DNA of 64,000 nucleotides. Source: CAVTWS01 sp963732655 (lineage in GTDB: Bacteria; Actinomycetota; Acidimicrobiia; Acidimicrobiales; SHLQ01). A program made the position numbers and the translations under genes. A model generated the notes under the pieces. That model was not told the DNA's origin and made no database searches. It worked only from the letters and a program-made list of their open reading frames with translations. The stretch is from assembly GCA_963732655.1 (NCBI GenBank), contig CAVTAI010000013.1, forward strand, positions 248,001 through 312,000, in the 5' to 3' direction. Positions 16,118 through 25,335 of the stretch are shown piece by piece. Every line of letters begins with the position of its first letter. The stretch's first letter is position 1.

Positions 16118-17570
16118 GCAGGTCGTCCAGCGGGACGGTGGCGACACCGGCACCGACATCGGCGAAGCCATACGGGATCACCAGGTGACCCTGGTGAATC
16201 ATGCTGCCGCACGAGTACACGACGTTGGGAACATAGCCCTCGCGCTCCTCGTCGATCGGCACGAGCAGAGGTGCCCGGAGATGGCCGATCACCCGTGCCG
16301 GATCATCGAGGTCGAGGAGCAGCGCCCCCAGGCTGTAGCGCCGCATCGGCCCCACCCCGTGGGTGATGACCAGCCAGCCGGCATCGGTCTCGAGCGGCGA
16401 TCCACAGTTGCCGAGCTGCATCAGTTCCCACGGCTGTTCGGGCTCCTGGATCAGTTCGGTCTGGTACCACACCCGAACGTTGTCCGAGCTCATCAAGAAG
16501 TTGTTCACGTTGTCGTGACGACCCAGGGCGAGATACCTGCCGTTCACCTTCCGCGGGAACAGCGCCATGCCCTTGTTGTGCGCGCACCGCCCGGCCATCG
16601 TGGTGATCCGGAACGACACGAAGTCGGCCGTCTCCAACAGCTGCGGCATGATCTGATGACCATCGAACGCGGTGTACGTCCCGTAGTACGTGACCGCACC
16701 GTCGTCCCCGACGAACCGCACCAACCGAACATCCTCCATGCCGCGACTCTCGGTCGGTCCGGCCGGGAAGATCACCCGTTCCGACAGCGTGCTCTCGGCC
16801 GGGAACGCGGTCGAATAGTTCGACGACGCCAGCCAGTGCAAGGTATGGGCCGCCGCTTGGGGCATGGACGGTCCGGCGTCGCCGGCGTCGTTGACCCGCA
16901 TCGCCGCTTCGAGGTCGGACATCGTGAACAGGGTGTCGAGCCGTTCGATGACCGCCTGTGTCGCCGCGTCGAAGACGCCGAGCTCGGAGAGCTTGGTGAC
17001 GAAGAACGCCCGCTCGTGAACCACGGAGCTGCGCCGACCCGTGGCGGCGAACCGGCTGGGTGTCTCGATGCGCACCTGCATGTCGGCCCCGACCACGCCC
17101 GAGCGGAACTCGATGCTCGAGATGTGACCCTCGCCGATCGCCCGAAGGCTCATGACGAACCGGCAGGCGCCGTCCTCGACGCCGGACTGGTCCGGGCTCA
17201 CCACCATCGAAGGATTCCCGATGGCTGCCGCTTCGATCGAGTACTCGTGCGTGAAGTACGTCCCGATCAACGCTCTCCGGTCGGCCGAGAGATCGTCGGG
17301 CAGAGAGCACCGATCGGCAACGAGAGCGAAGTTGTCGTCGACGATCGTGTCGAACGCGCGGTGGCGTGCGGCGAAATCGTCTCTCGTCCCCTCCAGCGTT
17401 GCTTTCACATCAGTCTCGGGCATGGCGAGGAGCCGCCGGACGGCGACATCGATTCGTTGGCTGCCGTCCGGTAGCAGCTCCTCCCCGGGGAGGAACGGCT
17501 TCGTGATCACGCGGGAGGGATCAGGAACGATGCGCGCGTTGTCATGGCGGGTGACCGGAAGCGACAACAT
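16098..17570 (-). CDS. GH130-family glycoside phosphorylase/hydrolase-like protein
   Basis: This 490-residue protein has GH130 five-bladed propeller features: FPAGPTESRGMEDVRLVRF near residue 265, YYGTYTAFDGHQI near 295, HNKGMALFPRKV near 330, and LETDAGWLVITHGVG near 395. GH130 enzymes mostly phosphorolyse or hydrolyse beta-mannosides; MEDVR carries the catalytic Asp region. The N-terminal 200 residues are an extra helical part also present in longer GH130 relatives. Start ATG 17570. With two GT4 proteins, the toroid protein and the PMI-like cupin, it forms a compact glycan locus. The substrate is unproven, but a mannose-containing oligosaccharide is a fair inference. Confidence 0.85.
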   Translation of the reverse strand: MLSLPVTRHDNARIVPDPSRVITKPFLPGEELLPDGSQRIDVAVRRLLAMPETDVKATLEGTRDDFAARHRAFDTIVDDNFALVADRCSLPDDLSADRRALIGTYFTHEYSIEAAAIGNPSMVVSPDQSGVEDGACRFVMSLRAIGEGHISSIEFRSGVVGADMQVRIETPSRFAATGRRSSVVHERAFFVTKLSELGVFDAATQAVIERLDTLFTMSDLEAAMRVNDAGDAGPSMPQAAAHTLHWLASSNYSTAFPAESTLSERVIFPAGPTESRGMEDVRLVRFVGDDGAVTYYGTYTAFDGHQIMPQLLETADFVSFRITTMAGRCAHNKGMALFPRKVNGRYLALGRHDNVNNFLMSSDNVRVWYQTELIQEPEQPWELMQLGNCGSPLETDAGWLVITHGVGPMRRYSLGALLLDLDDPARVIGHLRAPLLVPIDEEREGYVPNVVYSCGSMIHQGHLVIPYGFADVGAGVATVPLDDLLSLLQE

Positions 17571-17695
17571 GGTCCAGGGCCCCGATCGGGTGGGTCACGC
17601 GCACGAAGCCATGACCCTACGTTGTGAGCGGCCCGATCCGGCGGCTTCGATCGAGAAGCCGAAACCCGTGGGTGTGGTCGCGACACGCGTGCCGC

Positions 17696-17725
17696 TTGGT
17701 CCGGTGTGCGTCGATCCCCTAGGTT
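17696..17725 (+). promoter_or_regulatory. Putative promoter of the acyl-CoA dehydrogenase pair
   Basis: TTGGTC (17696-17701), an 18-base spacer and TAGGTT (17720-17725) precede AAGGGAG (17738-17744) and the ATG at 17754. It resembles the pair found before the gene at 464. Confidence 0.4.
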
Positions 17726-17753
17726 CGACCGAGCCCGAAGGGAGCTGCGGCTG

Positions 17754-18908
17754 ATGGAGCCCGAACTCACATCCGACCAGGAGTTCTTCGTCGAGACGAC
17801 ACGTCGATTCCTCGACGACAAGGTCGACGTCACGGTGCTGCGGAGCCTGCGCGACGACGAGCAGGGATACGACCCAACGTACTGGCGCCAGGGATGCGAG
17901 CTGGGCTGGACCTCGCTGCTGGTGTCCGAGAACGACGGCGGCGGCAGCATCAGTGGGGCGGGGGTCGAAGATCTCGCCCTCGTCGCCTACGAGTTCGGCC
18001 GCCACGCCTCGCCCGGGCCTCTCCTGGCGACGAACCTCGTGGCCGCGGCCCTCAGCCGTGCCGGTTCGGCTGACCAGAAGTCCACCGTGCTCGCCGGGCT
18101 GGTATCCGGTGATGTCGTGGCCAGCTGGGCCCACGCCGAGCCCCGACCAGCCGACGCCTTCGGCGCGGTCGTCCTCGAAGCCACCGAGGTGGGTGACGGT
18201 TGGAGACTCACCGGCCGGAAGGTGGCGGTCGAAGCGGGCGGAACGTCGCACCACTTCCTCGTGTCGGCGCGCACCGGCGACGGCCTGAGCCAATTCCTCG
18301 TGCCGGCCGACACCCGCGGCGTCACCGTGGCCCCGATGCAGAGCCTCGACCTGACCCGGCGGTACTCGTCCGTCCAGTTCGACGGGGTCACCGTCCCGAC
18401 GAGCGTGCTGGTCGGCGGCGCCGGCCAGGCCGCAGCCGACATCGAGCGGCAGCAGCACCTGGCCAACGTGATCCAGTGCGCCGAGATGGTCGGCGCCATG
18501 GACAAGGCCATGGACATCACGGTCGAGTGGGCGTTCGACCGGTACTCGTTCGGGCGCCCGCTGGCCTCGTACCAGGCGTTGAAGCACCGTTTCGCCGACA
18601 TGAAGGTGTGGCTCGAAGCCAGCCATGCCATCGCCGATGCGGCGGCCCGCGCGGTCCAGAACGGCAGCGACAACATGATCGAACTGGTGAGCGGGGCGAA
18701 GGCGTACATCGGTCACCACGGACCCGAGCTGGGCCACGAATGCGTCCAGATGCACGGTGGCATCGGTGTCACGTTCGAGCACGACCTCCACCTGTACCTC
18801 CGGAGGATCGTCATCAACTCGGCGCTGTATGGAACCGTGCGTGACCATCGTCTCCGCCTCACCGAGGCCCTCGAGGCGAGCGTGATGCGCGAAGGGAGCG
18901 CGGCGTGA
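17754..18908 (+). CDS. Acyl-CoA dehydrogenase, catalytic-Glu subunit of a pair
   Basis: This 384-residue flavoprotein oxidises an acyl-CoA to the 2-enoyl-CoA. Family landmarks are RYSFGRPLASYQALKHRFADM at about 263 and QMHGGIGVTFEHDLHLYLRR near 345, where TFEHD holds the likely catalytic Glu. The N-terminal FAD/substrate region is shorter and more divergent than in the partner gene. This matches the heterotetrameric (alpha2beta2) dehydrogenases of steroid and branched-chain side-chain degradation, in which each subunit supplies part of the site. The ATG at 17754 has AAGGGAG nine bases upstream. The stop overlaps the next gene's GTG (GTGA). Confidence 0.88.
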   Translation: MEPELTSDQEFFVETTRRFLDDKVDVTVLRSLRDDEQGYDPTYWRQGCELGWTSLLVSENDGGGSISGAGVEDLALVAYEFGRHASPGPLLATNLVAAALSRAGSADQKSTVLAGLVSGDVVASWAHAEPRPADAFGAVVLEATEVGDGWRLTGRKVAVEAGGTSHHFLVSARTGDGLSQFLVPADTRGVTVAPMQSLDLTRRYSSVQFDGVTVPTSVLVGGAGQAAADIERQQHLANVIQCAEMVGAMDKAMDITVEWAFDRYSFGRPLASYQALKHRFADMKVWLEASHAIADAAARAVQNGSDNMIELVSGAKAYIGHHGPELGHECVQMHGGIGVTFEHDLHLYLRRIVINSALYGTVRDHRLRLTEALEASVMREGSAA

Positions 18909-20185
18909 GCGCGGTGCACGACACGGACATGGAGACCCTGGACGAGTTCCGGGCGCGTGCCCGGGCGTTCATCCAGGAGAACATCTCCTTGGCGCCACCT
19001 CCACAGTGGCCGCGTGGCCAGATGTCCGACGAGGAAGAGTTGGTCGAGGTCCAGCAGTCCCGCGAGGTGCAGCGCCGGCTGTTCGACGGCGGCCTGGCCG
19101 GGATCGTCGTCCCCAAGGAATACGGCGGGCAGGGTCTGTCGCTCGACCACGCCCGAGTCCTGAACGAGGAGATGGCCGGGCGGGAGTACCCGAGCCGGTT
19201 GCAGGTGCCCACCATGTCGCCGTGCATGGCGGTCCTGCTCGAGTTCGGCACGGAGGAGCAAAAGCGCGACCACGTTCCCGCGATCCTGCGGGGGGACGAG
19301 ATCTGGATGCAGATGCTGTCCGAGCCGAGCGGTGGCTCCGATGTCGCCGGCGCGCAGACATCAGCGGTGAGGGACGGCGACGAGTGGGTGCTCAACGGGT
19401 CGAAGGTCTGGACGACCGGGGCCTGGTGGGCCGACTGGGCGTTGTGTCTGGCGCGCACCGATCCCGACGTTCCCAAACACCGTGGGCTGTCCGTGTTCAT
19501 GGTCCCGTTCGAGATTCCCGGAATCGAGATGCACCGCATCGAGATGCTCAACGGGTCGAAGGAGTTCTGCCAGGAGTTCCTGACCGACGTGCGCATCCCC
19601 GACAGCTACCGCATCGGTGAGGTCGATGCCGGTTGGACGGTGGGCACGCGCTGGATGTTCCACGAGCGGATGTTCATGAACTCGCCGTACGTGCTGGCCC
19701 CGGTCGGGGCGCTCGGTGCCCAGGGAGGTACGTGGGAGCGGGGCCTGCTCGACGTGACCAGGCAGGCCGGGCGGGCCGACGATCCGGCGGCCCGGCAGCT
19801 CCTCGGTGAGGCGTACGCGTTGTTGCTGGCCACCGGCGAGTTGTCCCGCCGCCTGCCCAAGGCGATGCGGGCCGGTTTGATGACGGACCAGGGCGCGTCG
19901 GTCGGGAAGCTCATGGGCTGCCTCCTGTCGCGACGGATGGGTCAGATCAGCTGGGAGATCACCGGCGGGTCCGCCGCCGTGTGGGACGAGGACACCGATT
20001 CGGACCTCGGGGACCGCGGCGTGGCGTTCCTGGGGCGTCAGACGGGGGAGATCGGGGGCGGGACGACCGAGATGGCCCGGAACGTCGTCAGCGAACGGGT
20101 GCTGGGCATGCCGCGCGAGCGGACGGTGGAACGCGACATCGCCTTCCGCGACATCCCGAAAGGGCCACCCGCCCACTCTCGGTGA
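18905..20185 (+). CDS. Acyl-CoA dehydrogenase, partner subunit
   Basis: This 426-residue protein starts at GTG 18905, overlapping the previous stop by four bases. It carries the FAD-contacting motifs MQMLSEPSGGSDVAG (about 140) and NGSKVWTTGAWWADWALCLA, and ends with GEIGGGTTEMARNVVSERVLGMPRE-type sequence that normally binds the adenine part of FAD. It lacks an obvious Glu at the position used by the partner, supporting a two-subunit enzyme. Such pairs (for example the ChsE/FadE28-29 class in mycobacteria) act on CoA esters with bulky ring systems. It is probably bicistronic with 17754-18908. Confidence 0.88.
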   Translation: MSAVHDTDMETLDEFRARARAFIQENISLAPPPQWPRGQMSDEEELVEVQQSREVQRRLFDGGLAGIVVPKEYGGQGLSLDHARVLNEEMAGREYPSRLQVPTMSPCMAVLLEFGTEEQKRDHVPAILRGDEIWMQMLSEPSGGSDVAGAQTSAVRDGDEWVLNGSKVWTTGAWWADWALCLARTDPDVPKHRGLSVFMVPFEIPGIEMHRIEMLNGSKEFCQEFLTDVRIPDSYRIGEVDAGWTVGTRWMFHERMFMNSPYVLAPVGALGAQGGTWERGLLDVTRQAGRADDPAARQLLGEAYALLLATGELSRRLPKAMRAGLMTDQGASVGKLMGCLLSRRMGQISWEITGGSAAVWDEDTDSDLGDRGVAFLGRQTGEIGGGTTEMARNVVSERVLGMPRERTVERDIAFRDIPKGPPAHSR

Positions 20186-20241
20186 GCCGCGCCCACACCG
20201 TCGGACCGCCCGCGAAGTGCCAAGACCTCTGGAGGTGAGAG

Positions 20242-21494
20242 ATGGCTGCAGATCTCTCGAGCGAGCATGCCGTGGTGATCGCAGGCGGTGGTCCGACGGG
20301 CTTGATGCTGGCGGCCGAGCTGGCGCTGGCCGGCACCGATGTGGTCGTCGTCGAACGGCGCACCACACAAGATCTCGACGGTTCGCGCGCCGGCTCGCGC
20401 TCTGGCAGCGCGACACCGAACGCCTCCTCGCATCCTGGGTCGACGAGCTCGGCGTGCCGGTGCGGCGCGGCCGGGAGGTGGTCGACTTCACACAGGACGA
20501 CGGGGGAGTCGACGTCGAGCTGTCCGATGGCACGATGCTGCGAGCGGCCTACTTGGTCGGGTGCGATGGCGGGCGCAGTCTGGTTCGGAAGACCGCCGGC
20601 ATCGACTTCCCGGGATTGGACCCCTCGGCCAGCTGGATCATCGCCGAGGTCGAGATGCGCGACGCGCCCGTGATCGGAACGCGCCGCGAGGGCGGGGGCA
20701 TCGGATCTCCGCGACGCGTGCTCGTCGCTGCGTACGGCACCGACTTCGGGGCGCACACTCCGAATCGGATCTCCCGCTTCACGGACATGTCGCGGCAGGC
20801 GGAGTCGTATCGCGCGGGCCGCGTGCTGCTCTGCGGCGATGCCGCTCACGTGCACCCGCCGCAAGGTGGACAGGGGCTCAACCTGGGCGTCCAGGACGCG
20901 GTGAACCTGGGCTGGAAGCTCGCGCAGGTGATCGAGGGAACGTCGCCCGACCGTCTGCTCGACACGTACCACGACGAGCGCCATCCGATCGGGGCGCGCG
21001 TGTTGCACAACACGAGCGCGCAGGTGGCGCTCTCGACACCCGATGACCGTCATCGGGCCCTGCACGAGACGATGGCCGACCTGCTGGCCCTGGACGAGCC
21101 GCGCCAGCGCACCGCTGCGATGCTGACCGGTCTGGATGTTCGCTATGACCTCGGTGAAGGCCACCCATTGCTCGGCCGCCGGATGCCCGACCTCGATCTC
21201 GACACGGCGGTCAACGCGACGCGGGTCTACGAACTGCTGCACGACGCGTGGCCCGTCCTGCTCAACTTCGGCGAGCCGGGATCCTTCGACATCGGTGTGT
21301 GGGCCGATCGCGTCCAGTCGGTCGACGCGACCTACGACGGCGTGTGGGAGATCCCGGTGATCGGCGTGGTCGACCCGCCCACCGCCGTGCTCATCCGCCC
21401 CGACGGGTAGGTCGCCTGGACCGGCGTGCCCACCGACCCCAAGCTGCCGAGCGCACTCTCGAGGTGGTTCGGGCCGGGCCATCCTGCGGCGTGA
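20242..21494 (+). pseudogene. Aromatic-ring FAD monooxygenase (PheA/TfdB-like), decayed
   Basis: The gene starts well: GGAGGTGAG, ATG 20242, then VVIAGGGPTGLMLAAELALAG (FAD-binding) and VVVVERR. After LDGSRAG (about 20395) it jumps frame straight to LALWQRDTERLLASWVDELG, losing roughly 60-70 residues that intact relatives carry there. Later, EGGGIGSPRRVLVAAYGTDFG appears to lack a further stretch of about 50 residues before YGTDFG. The second FAD motif is intact (VLLCGDAAHVHPPQGGQGLN). The C-terminal thioredoxin-like end is cut by TAG at 21408-21410, beyond which the same frame continues VAWTGVPTDPKLPSALSRWFG to 21494. Deletion lengths are estimated from my memory of the family. The class hydroxylates phenolic or polyketide rings. 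This one is almost certainly non-functional. Confidence 0.8.
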
Positions 21495-21514
21495 CCCCGG
21501 CGGTCGGGTTCCGG

Positions 21515-22327
21515 TCAGCCAGGGGGATTCTGCTCGAGGGCCCCGTCGACGAGGACGTCGATGCCGGAGATGAACGACGCGGCGTCCGAGACCAAGAAGG
21601 CCGCGACGGACGCGAGTTCGTGGGGCTGCCCGAACCGGCCGAGCGGGGTGCGTTCGAGCATGTCCTTCATCATCGGCTGCTGGGCGAACTCCTGGCGGCC
21701 CATGGGCGTGTCGATCAGTCCCGGGGCCACCGAGTTGATGCGGCCGCCGAGCGCACCCCAGCGGGCCGACGCCCGGCCGGCCGCGCGGATGACGCCGATC
21801 TTGGAGAGCGAGTAGGCGAACCCGCTGTCGTTGCCGGCGATGGCCGTCGCCTGATCGAGGAATCCCGGCGCCAGTGGATCGGCCAGGAGCGCCTCGAGCT
21901 CGGCGGTCATGTGCGGGCGGATCATGTACGCCGCCGACGACGAGAAGCACACGGCCGCGGATCCCGGCCCGACCAGCGGCTCGAAGGCGTCGATGATCAG
22001 CTGCGTGCCGACGAGATCTACGTCGAGCACCCGGCGGGCATCGGCCATGGTGGGGGAGATGCCGGCGGCGTGCACGAGCGCCCGGAACGAGCCGAGCTCT
22101 CGCACGCGATCGGCGAGCGCTCGAACCGCGGCGGGATCCGAGACGTCGCAGGCCACGCCGACGGTGCCTTCGATCGCGGGCTCGTGCAGATCGACGGCGA
22201 CGAGGATGTCGGCGAGCCCCCGGAGACTGTCGACACAGGCTTCGCCCATGCCGCTCCCGGCGCCGGTGACGACGGCGACGGTGGGGCGTGCGGGGGCCCG
22301 CGTAGTCGAGTCACTGGTCGTGGACAT
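21515..22327 (-). CDS. Short-chain dehydrogenase/reductase
   Basis: This 270-residue SDR has the NAD(P) motif VTGAGSGMGEA at about 20, VHAAGISP in place of the NAG motif, and the catalytic Tyr-x3-Lys as YSLSKIG near 175 with an upstream Ser in CFSSSAAYM. The end DVLVDGALEQN is typical. I use ATG 22327, which overlaps the upstream SDR by 17 bases and has AGGAG nine bases before it; the longer open frame to 23107 is only a shadow of that SDR. It probably forms an operon with 22311-23147. The substrate is unknown; hydroxysteroid or hydroxyacyl alcohols are common for this subfamily. Confidence 0.88.
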   Translation of the reverse strand: MSTTSDSTTRAPARPTVAVVTGAGSGMGEACVDSLRGLADILVAVDLHEPAIEGTVGVACDVSDPAAVRALADRVRELGSFRALVHAAGISPTMADARRVLDVDLVGTQLIIDAFEPLVGPGSAAVCFSSSAAYMIRPHMTAELEALLADPLAPGFLDQATAIAGNDSGFAYSLSKIGVIRAAGRASARWGALGGRINSVAPGLIDTPMGRQEFAQQPMMKDMLERTPLGRFGQPHELASVAAFLVSDAASFISGIDVLVDGALEQNPPG

Positions 22328-23147
22328 AGATGTTCTCCTGCATGTCGAGGATTCCGGTGAAGAGCTCGGTCGGGGTGAGCGCAGCCGCCCGGGTGGCGAC
22401 GGGCGCCATGATGCCTTCTCGGCGGGCGAGATGGGCCATGCTCTCTCGCTGGCCCGAGTACGTGAGCGGCTGGCGCACCATCCACAGGATGCCTTCCGCG
22501 GCGACCTCTGCTGGCACCCAGTCGGAGTGATCGGCACTCGGAGTGTTGGCCACGAACCCTTCCGAGGCCACCGCGACGTCGATCCGGAACACGTTGGCGG
22601 CGATACCCGAGGGTGCGAGCTGGCGGGCCAAGTCGACGGTGAGGCGTTCGAGGCCGATCTTGGCGATGCCGTACGACATGTTCCCCGGGAAGGGCACGAG
22701 CGCGGCCAGCGACGACACGTTGATGATGCGCCCCTCGCCCCCCGCTCGTAGGTGCGGCACGGCGTGGCGGCACGCCACCAGCGGGGCGTCGAGATCGATC
22801 GCCATGATGAGGTCGTGGCGCCGCTCGGGCACGTCGAGGTCGCCCACGAACGTGACGGCGGCGTTGTTGACCAACACGTCGAGCCGACCCAGCTCGGCGA
22901 CGGTCGTGTCGACCATCGCCCGCACCTGCGCCCGGTCCGACAGGTCGGTCGGAACGGCGATCGCCGTTCCCCCGGCGGACCGGATCCGGTCGACGACATC
23001 GTCGATCGTGCCCGGGGTGCGCTGCGGCGCGTTGCGGGTGGATCGGGCGGCGCAGGCCACGGCGTATCCGGCCTCGGCCAGCGCGATCGCCGTCGCGGCT
23101 CCGACACCTCGGCTGGCGCCGGTGACGAGGGCGACGCGCCCAGTCAT
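22311..23147 (-). CDS. Short-chain dehydrogenase/reductase
   Basis: This 278-residue SDR shows VALVTGASRGVGAATA at the N-terminus, VLVNNAAVTFVG at about 93, INVSSLAALVPF for the catalytic Ser region, and YGIAKIGLERL with Tyr-x3-Lys near 158. The C-terminal 60 residues (AAEGILWMVRQPL onward) are a longer tail than in classical SDRs. Start ATG 23147. It is the first gene of a two-SDR operon diverging from the OYE gene at 23267. The substrate is unknown. Confidence 0.88.
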   Translation of the reverse strand: MTGRVALVTGASRGVGAATAIALAEAGYAVACAARSTRNAPQRTPGTIDDVVDRIRSAGGTAIAVPTDLSDRAQVRAMVDTTVAELGRLDVLVNNAAVTFVGDLDVPERRHDLIMAIDLDAPLVACRHAVPHLRAGGEGRIINVSSLAALVPFPGNMSYGIAKIGLERLTVDLARQLAPSGIAANVFRIDVAVASEGFVANTPSADHSDWVPAEVAAEGILWMVRQPLTYSGQRESMAHLARREGIMAPVATRAAALTPTELFTGILDMQENIYVHDQ

Positions 23148-23266
23148 GGCCCGCCCCGGGGTTCGGCTCGGGAGACGGGGGCGTGCATAGAGGTCAAAGT
23201 AGCACCGCGCCGTTCACACCCACTCAGGGTCCCTGGCTACGCTCGCCGCCGGAGAGCGAGGCCCAG

Positions 23267-25315
23267 ATGAAGCGCGAGCTGCCCACGATCATCAGTGCCG
23301 ATGACCACGTCATCGAGCCGTTCCCGCAATTGATGTCGCCGGGGCGCATCGGCACCCTCGAGCTCCGCAACCGCATCGTCATGTGTCCCATGGGCGTTCT
23401 TCTCGGGAACGACGACGGCTCGGTGAGCGACAACGAGGCGGCGTACTACGAGGCCCGGGCCCGGGGCGGCGCCGGGCTGCTCATCATCGGCACCGCCTGC
23501 GTCGCCTACCCCCAAGGCACCAATCACGAACGCATGCCGGCGGTCTCCGACGATCGGTACCTGCCGGGGATGAGCGACCTGGCGGCACGGGTCCACCGGC
23601 ACGGCGGACGCATCGCCGCGCAGCTCAACTACATGGGTGTGTACTCGTTCGTCGACGTGGTCAACGGCCGCAAGCGTCTCGTCCCGTACATCCCGGAGAC
23701 GGGTCGGCCGGACCCAGTTCTCGCCCAGGTGTCGGCCGACGAGCGGGCTGCCTCGGCGGAGCCGTTCATGCGACCGGGCGCCGAGCTCGGCTTCAAGGTC
23801 GCGGATGAGGCCGACATCGCCTGGGTCATCGGGAAGTACGTCGATGCCGCCGAGCGGTGCCGGCGCGCCGGCTACGACGGCGTCGAGCTGCACGCCGGAC
23901 ACGGGTATCTGATCGACGAGTTCCTCTCGCCTCGCTCGACCCGGACCGACGCCTGGGGTGGCGACATCACCGGAAGGGCCCGGCTGCTCGTCGACATCGT
24001 TCGGTCCATCCGGGGCAGGGTCGGCCCCGACTACCCGGTGTGGATGCGCATCAACGCCGTCGAGCGTCACCACGCGGTCGGCGAGGAGTTCGACGAGCAG
24101 TGCCAGGCGATCGGTCTCGCCGTCGAGGCGGGGGTCGACGCCGTCCACGTCACGTCGTACGCCAACACCGATGTCGCCACATCCGCGACAGATTCCTACG
24201 CACCGCACGTCGTCGGCCCGCTCGCCGGGTACGCCGCCGAGGTGCGCCGGCGATTCCACGTTCCCGTCATCACCTTCGGCCGCTTCGAACCCCACGAGGC
24301 CGAGGACGTGCTCTCCGCCGGCCAGGCGGATTTCGTGGCGATGGGCCGCAAGCTGCTCGCCGACCCCGAGCTGCCCAACAAGCTCGCCATCGGCCGGGTC
24401 GACGACATCCGCCCCTGCATCTACCAGTACCGGTGCATCGGCAACATCTCGGTGCGCACGCCGATGCGATGTGTCGTCAACCCGGTCACCGGCCGGGAAC
24501 ACGACATCGTGATCGGACCGGCGACAGATCGGAAGCACGTGCTGGTCGTGGGGGCGGGTCCGGCCGGGCTCGATGTCGCCCGGCTCCTCGCCCAACGCGG
24601 GCATCGGGTGACGATCCGCGAGGCCTCCACCCAGCTCGGCGGCACGCTCGTGGATGCCGCGCTCGCCGATCCCGTGCTGGATGCCTTCCTGGGCTGGCTC
24701 ATACGCCAGGTCGAACAGGCCGAGGTCGAGATCCAGATCGGCGCCCCCGTCGACCCCGGTTCGATACCGGCTGACGTCGACGAGGTCATCGTCGCCACCG
24801 GTGCATCCTGGGCGGCGCCGCCGTTCGAGAGCGAACGATCGGCCCTGGCCCTGGCCGACATCCGAGGGTGGCTCCGGGCCGACGACGACTCCGTCGGGTC
24901 GTCGGTGGTGATCGTGGGGCACTCCAAGGCGGCGTTGTCGATCGCCGAGATGTGCCTCCGTCGGGGCCGCACGACGACCGTCGTCGGCGACGCCGGCTAC
25001 TTCGCGGGCGAGCTCGGGATGCCGGGGCGGTTCCGGCTCATCGCCGAGTTGCAGGCCGCCGGGGCGCAGCTCCACGCGGCGGGGACGCTCGACCGGATCC
25101 TCGCGGATCACGTCGAGGTGACGGTTCGGGATCGACTCGAGACATTGCCTGCGGACACGGTGATCGCCATCCGGCCGACCGTGCCACCGAATCCGCTCGC
25201 CGACGAGCTGGTCACGGCCGGCCGGGTGGTCCATCGCATCGGTGACGGTGACCAACTGGGGTTCATCGAGAACGCCACGGCGAGCGCGTTGCGGGTTGCC
25301 CTCGGCATCGGGTGA
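23267..25315 (+). CDS. Old Yellow Enzyme-type NADH:flavin oxidoreductase (2,4-dienoyl-CoA reductase-like)
   Basis: This 682-residue enzyme has an FMN TIM barrel (about 20-380: LMSPGRIGTLELRNRIVM, the proton-relay region VELHAGHGYLIDEFLSPRST, and VITFGRFEPHEAEDVL), an Fe-S-like segment at about 385-410, and a pyridine-nucleotide/FAD module (LVVGAGPAGLDVARLLAQRG near 427). Relatives reduce activated C=C bonds in dienoyl-CoA, steroids or bile acids. Oddities: residues 6-17 (TIISADDHVIEP) match the first lines of amidohydrolase-2 proteins rather than OYEs, and the cluster segment RPCIYQYRCIG lacks one Cys of the usual C-x2-C-x3-C spacing. Start ATG 23267, downstream of GGAGAG; TACGCT at 23238 may be the -10. 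Confidence 0.88.
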   Translation: MKRELPTIISADDHVIEPFPQLMSPGRIGTLELRNRIVMCPMGVLLGNDDGSVSDNEAAYYEARARGGAGLLIIGTACVAYPQGTNHERMPAVSDDRYLPGMSDLAARVHRHGGRIAAQLNYMGVYSFVDVVNGRKRLVPYIPETGRPDPVLAQVSADERAASAEPFMRPGAELGFKVADEADIAWVIGKYVDAAERCRRAGYDGVELHAGHGYLIDEFLSPRSTRTDAWGGDITGRARLLVDIVRSIRGRVGPDYPVWMRINAVERHHAVGEEFDEQCQAIGLAVEAGVDAVHVTSYANTDVATSATDSYAPHVVGPLAGYAAEVRRRFHVPVITFGRFEPHEAEDVLSAGQADFVAMGRKLLADPELPNKLAIGRVDDIRPCIYQYRCIGNISVRTPMRCVVNPVTGREHDIVIGPATDRKHVLVVGAGPAGLDVARLLAQRGHRVTIREASTQLGGTLVDAALADPVLDAFLGWLIRQVEQAEVEIQIGAPVDPGSIPADVDEVIVATGASWAAPPFESERSALALADIRGWLRADDDSVGSSVVIVGHSKAALSIAEMCLRRGRTTTVVGDAGYFAGELGMPGRFRLIAELQAAGAQLHAAGTLDRILADHVEVTVRDRLETLPADTVIAIRPTVPPNPLADELVTAGRVVHRIGDGDQLGFIENATASALRVALGIG

Positions 25316-25335
25316 CGACCGCTCGCGCACAACCG

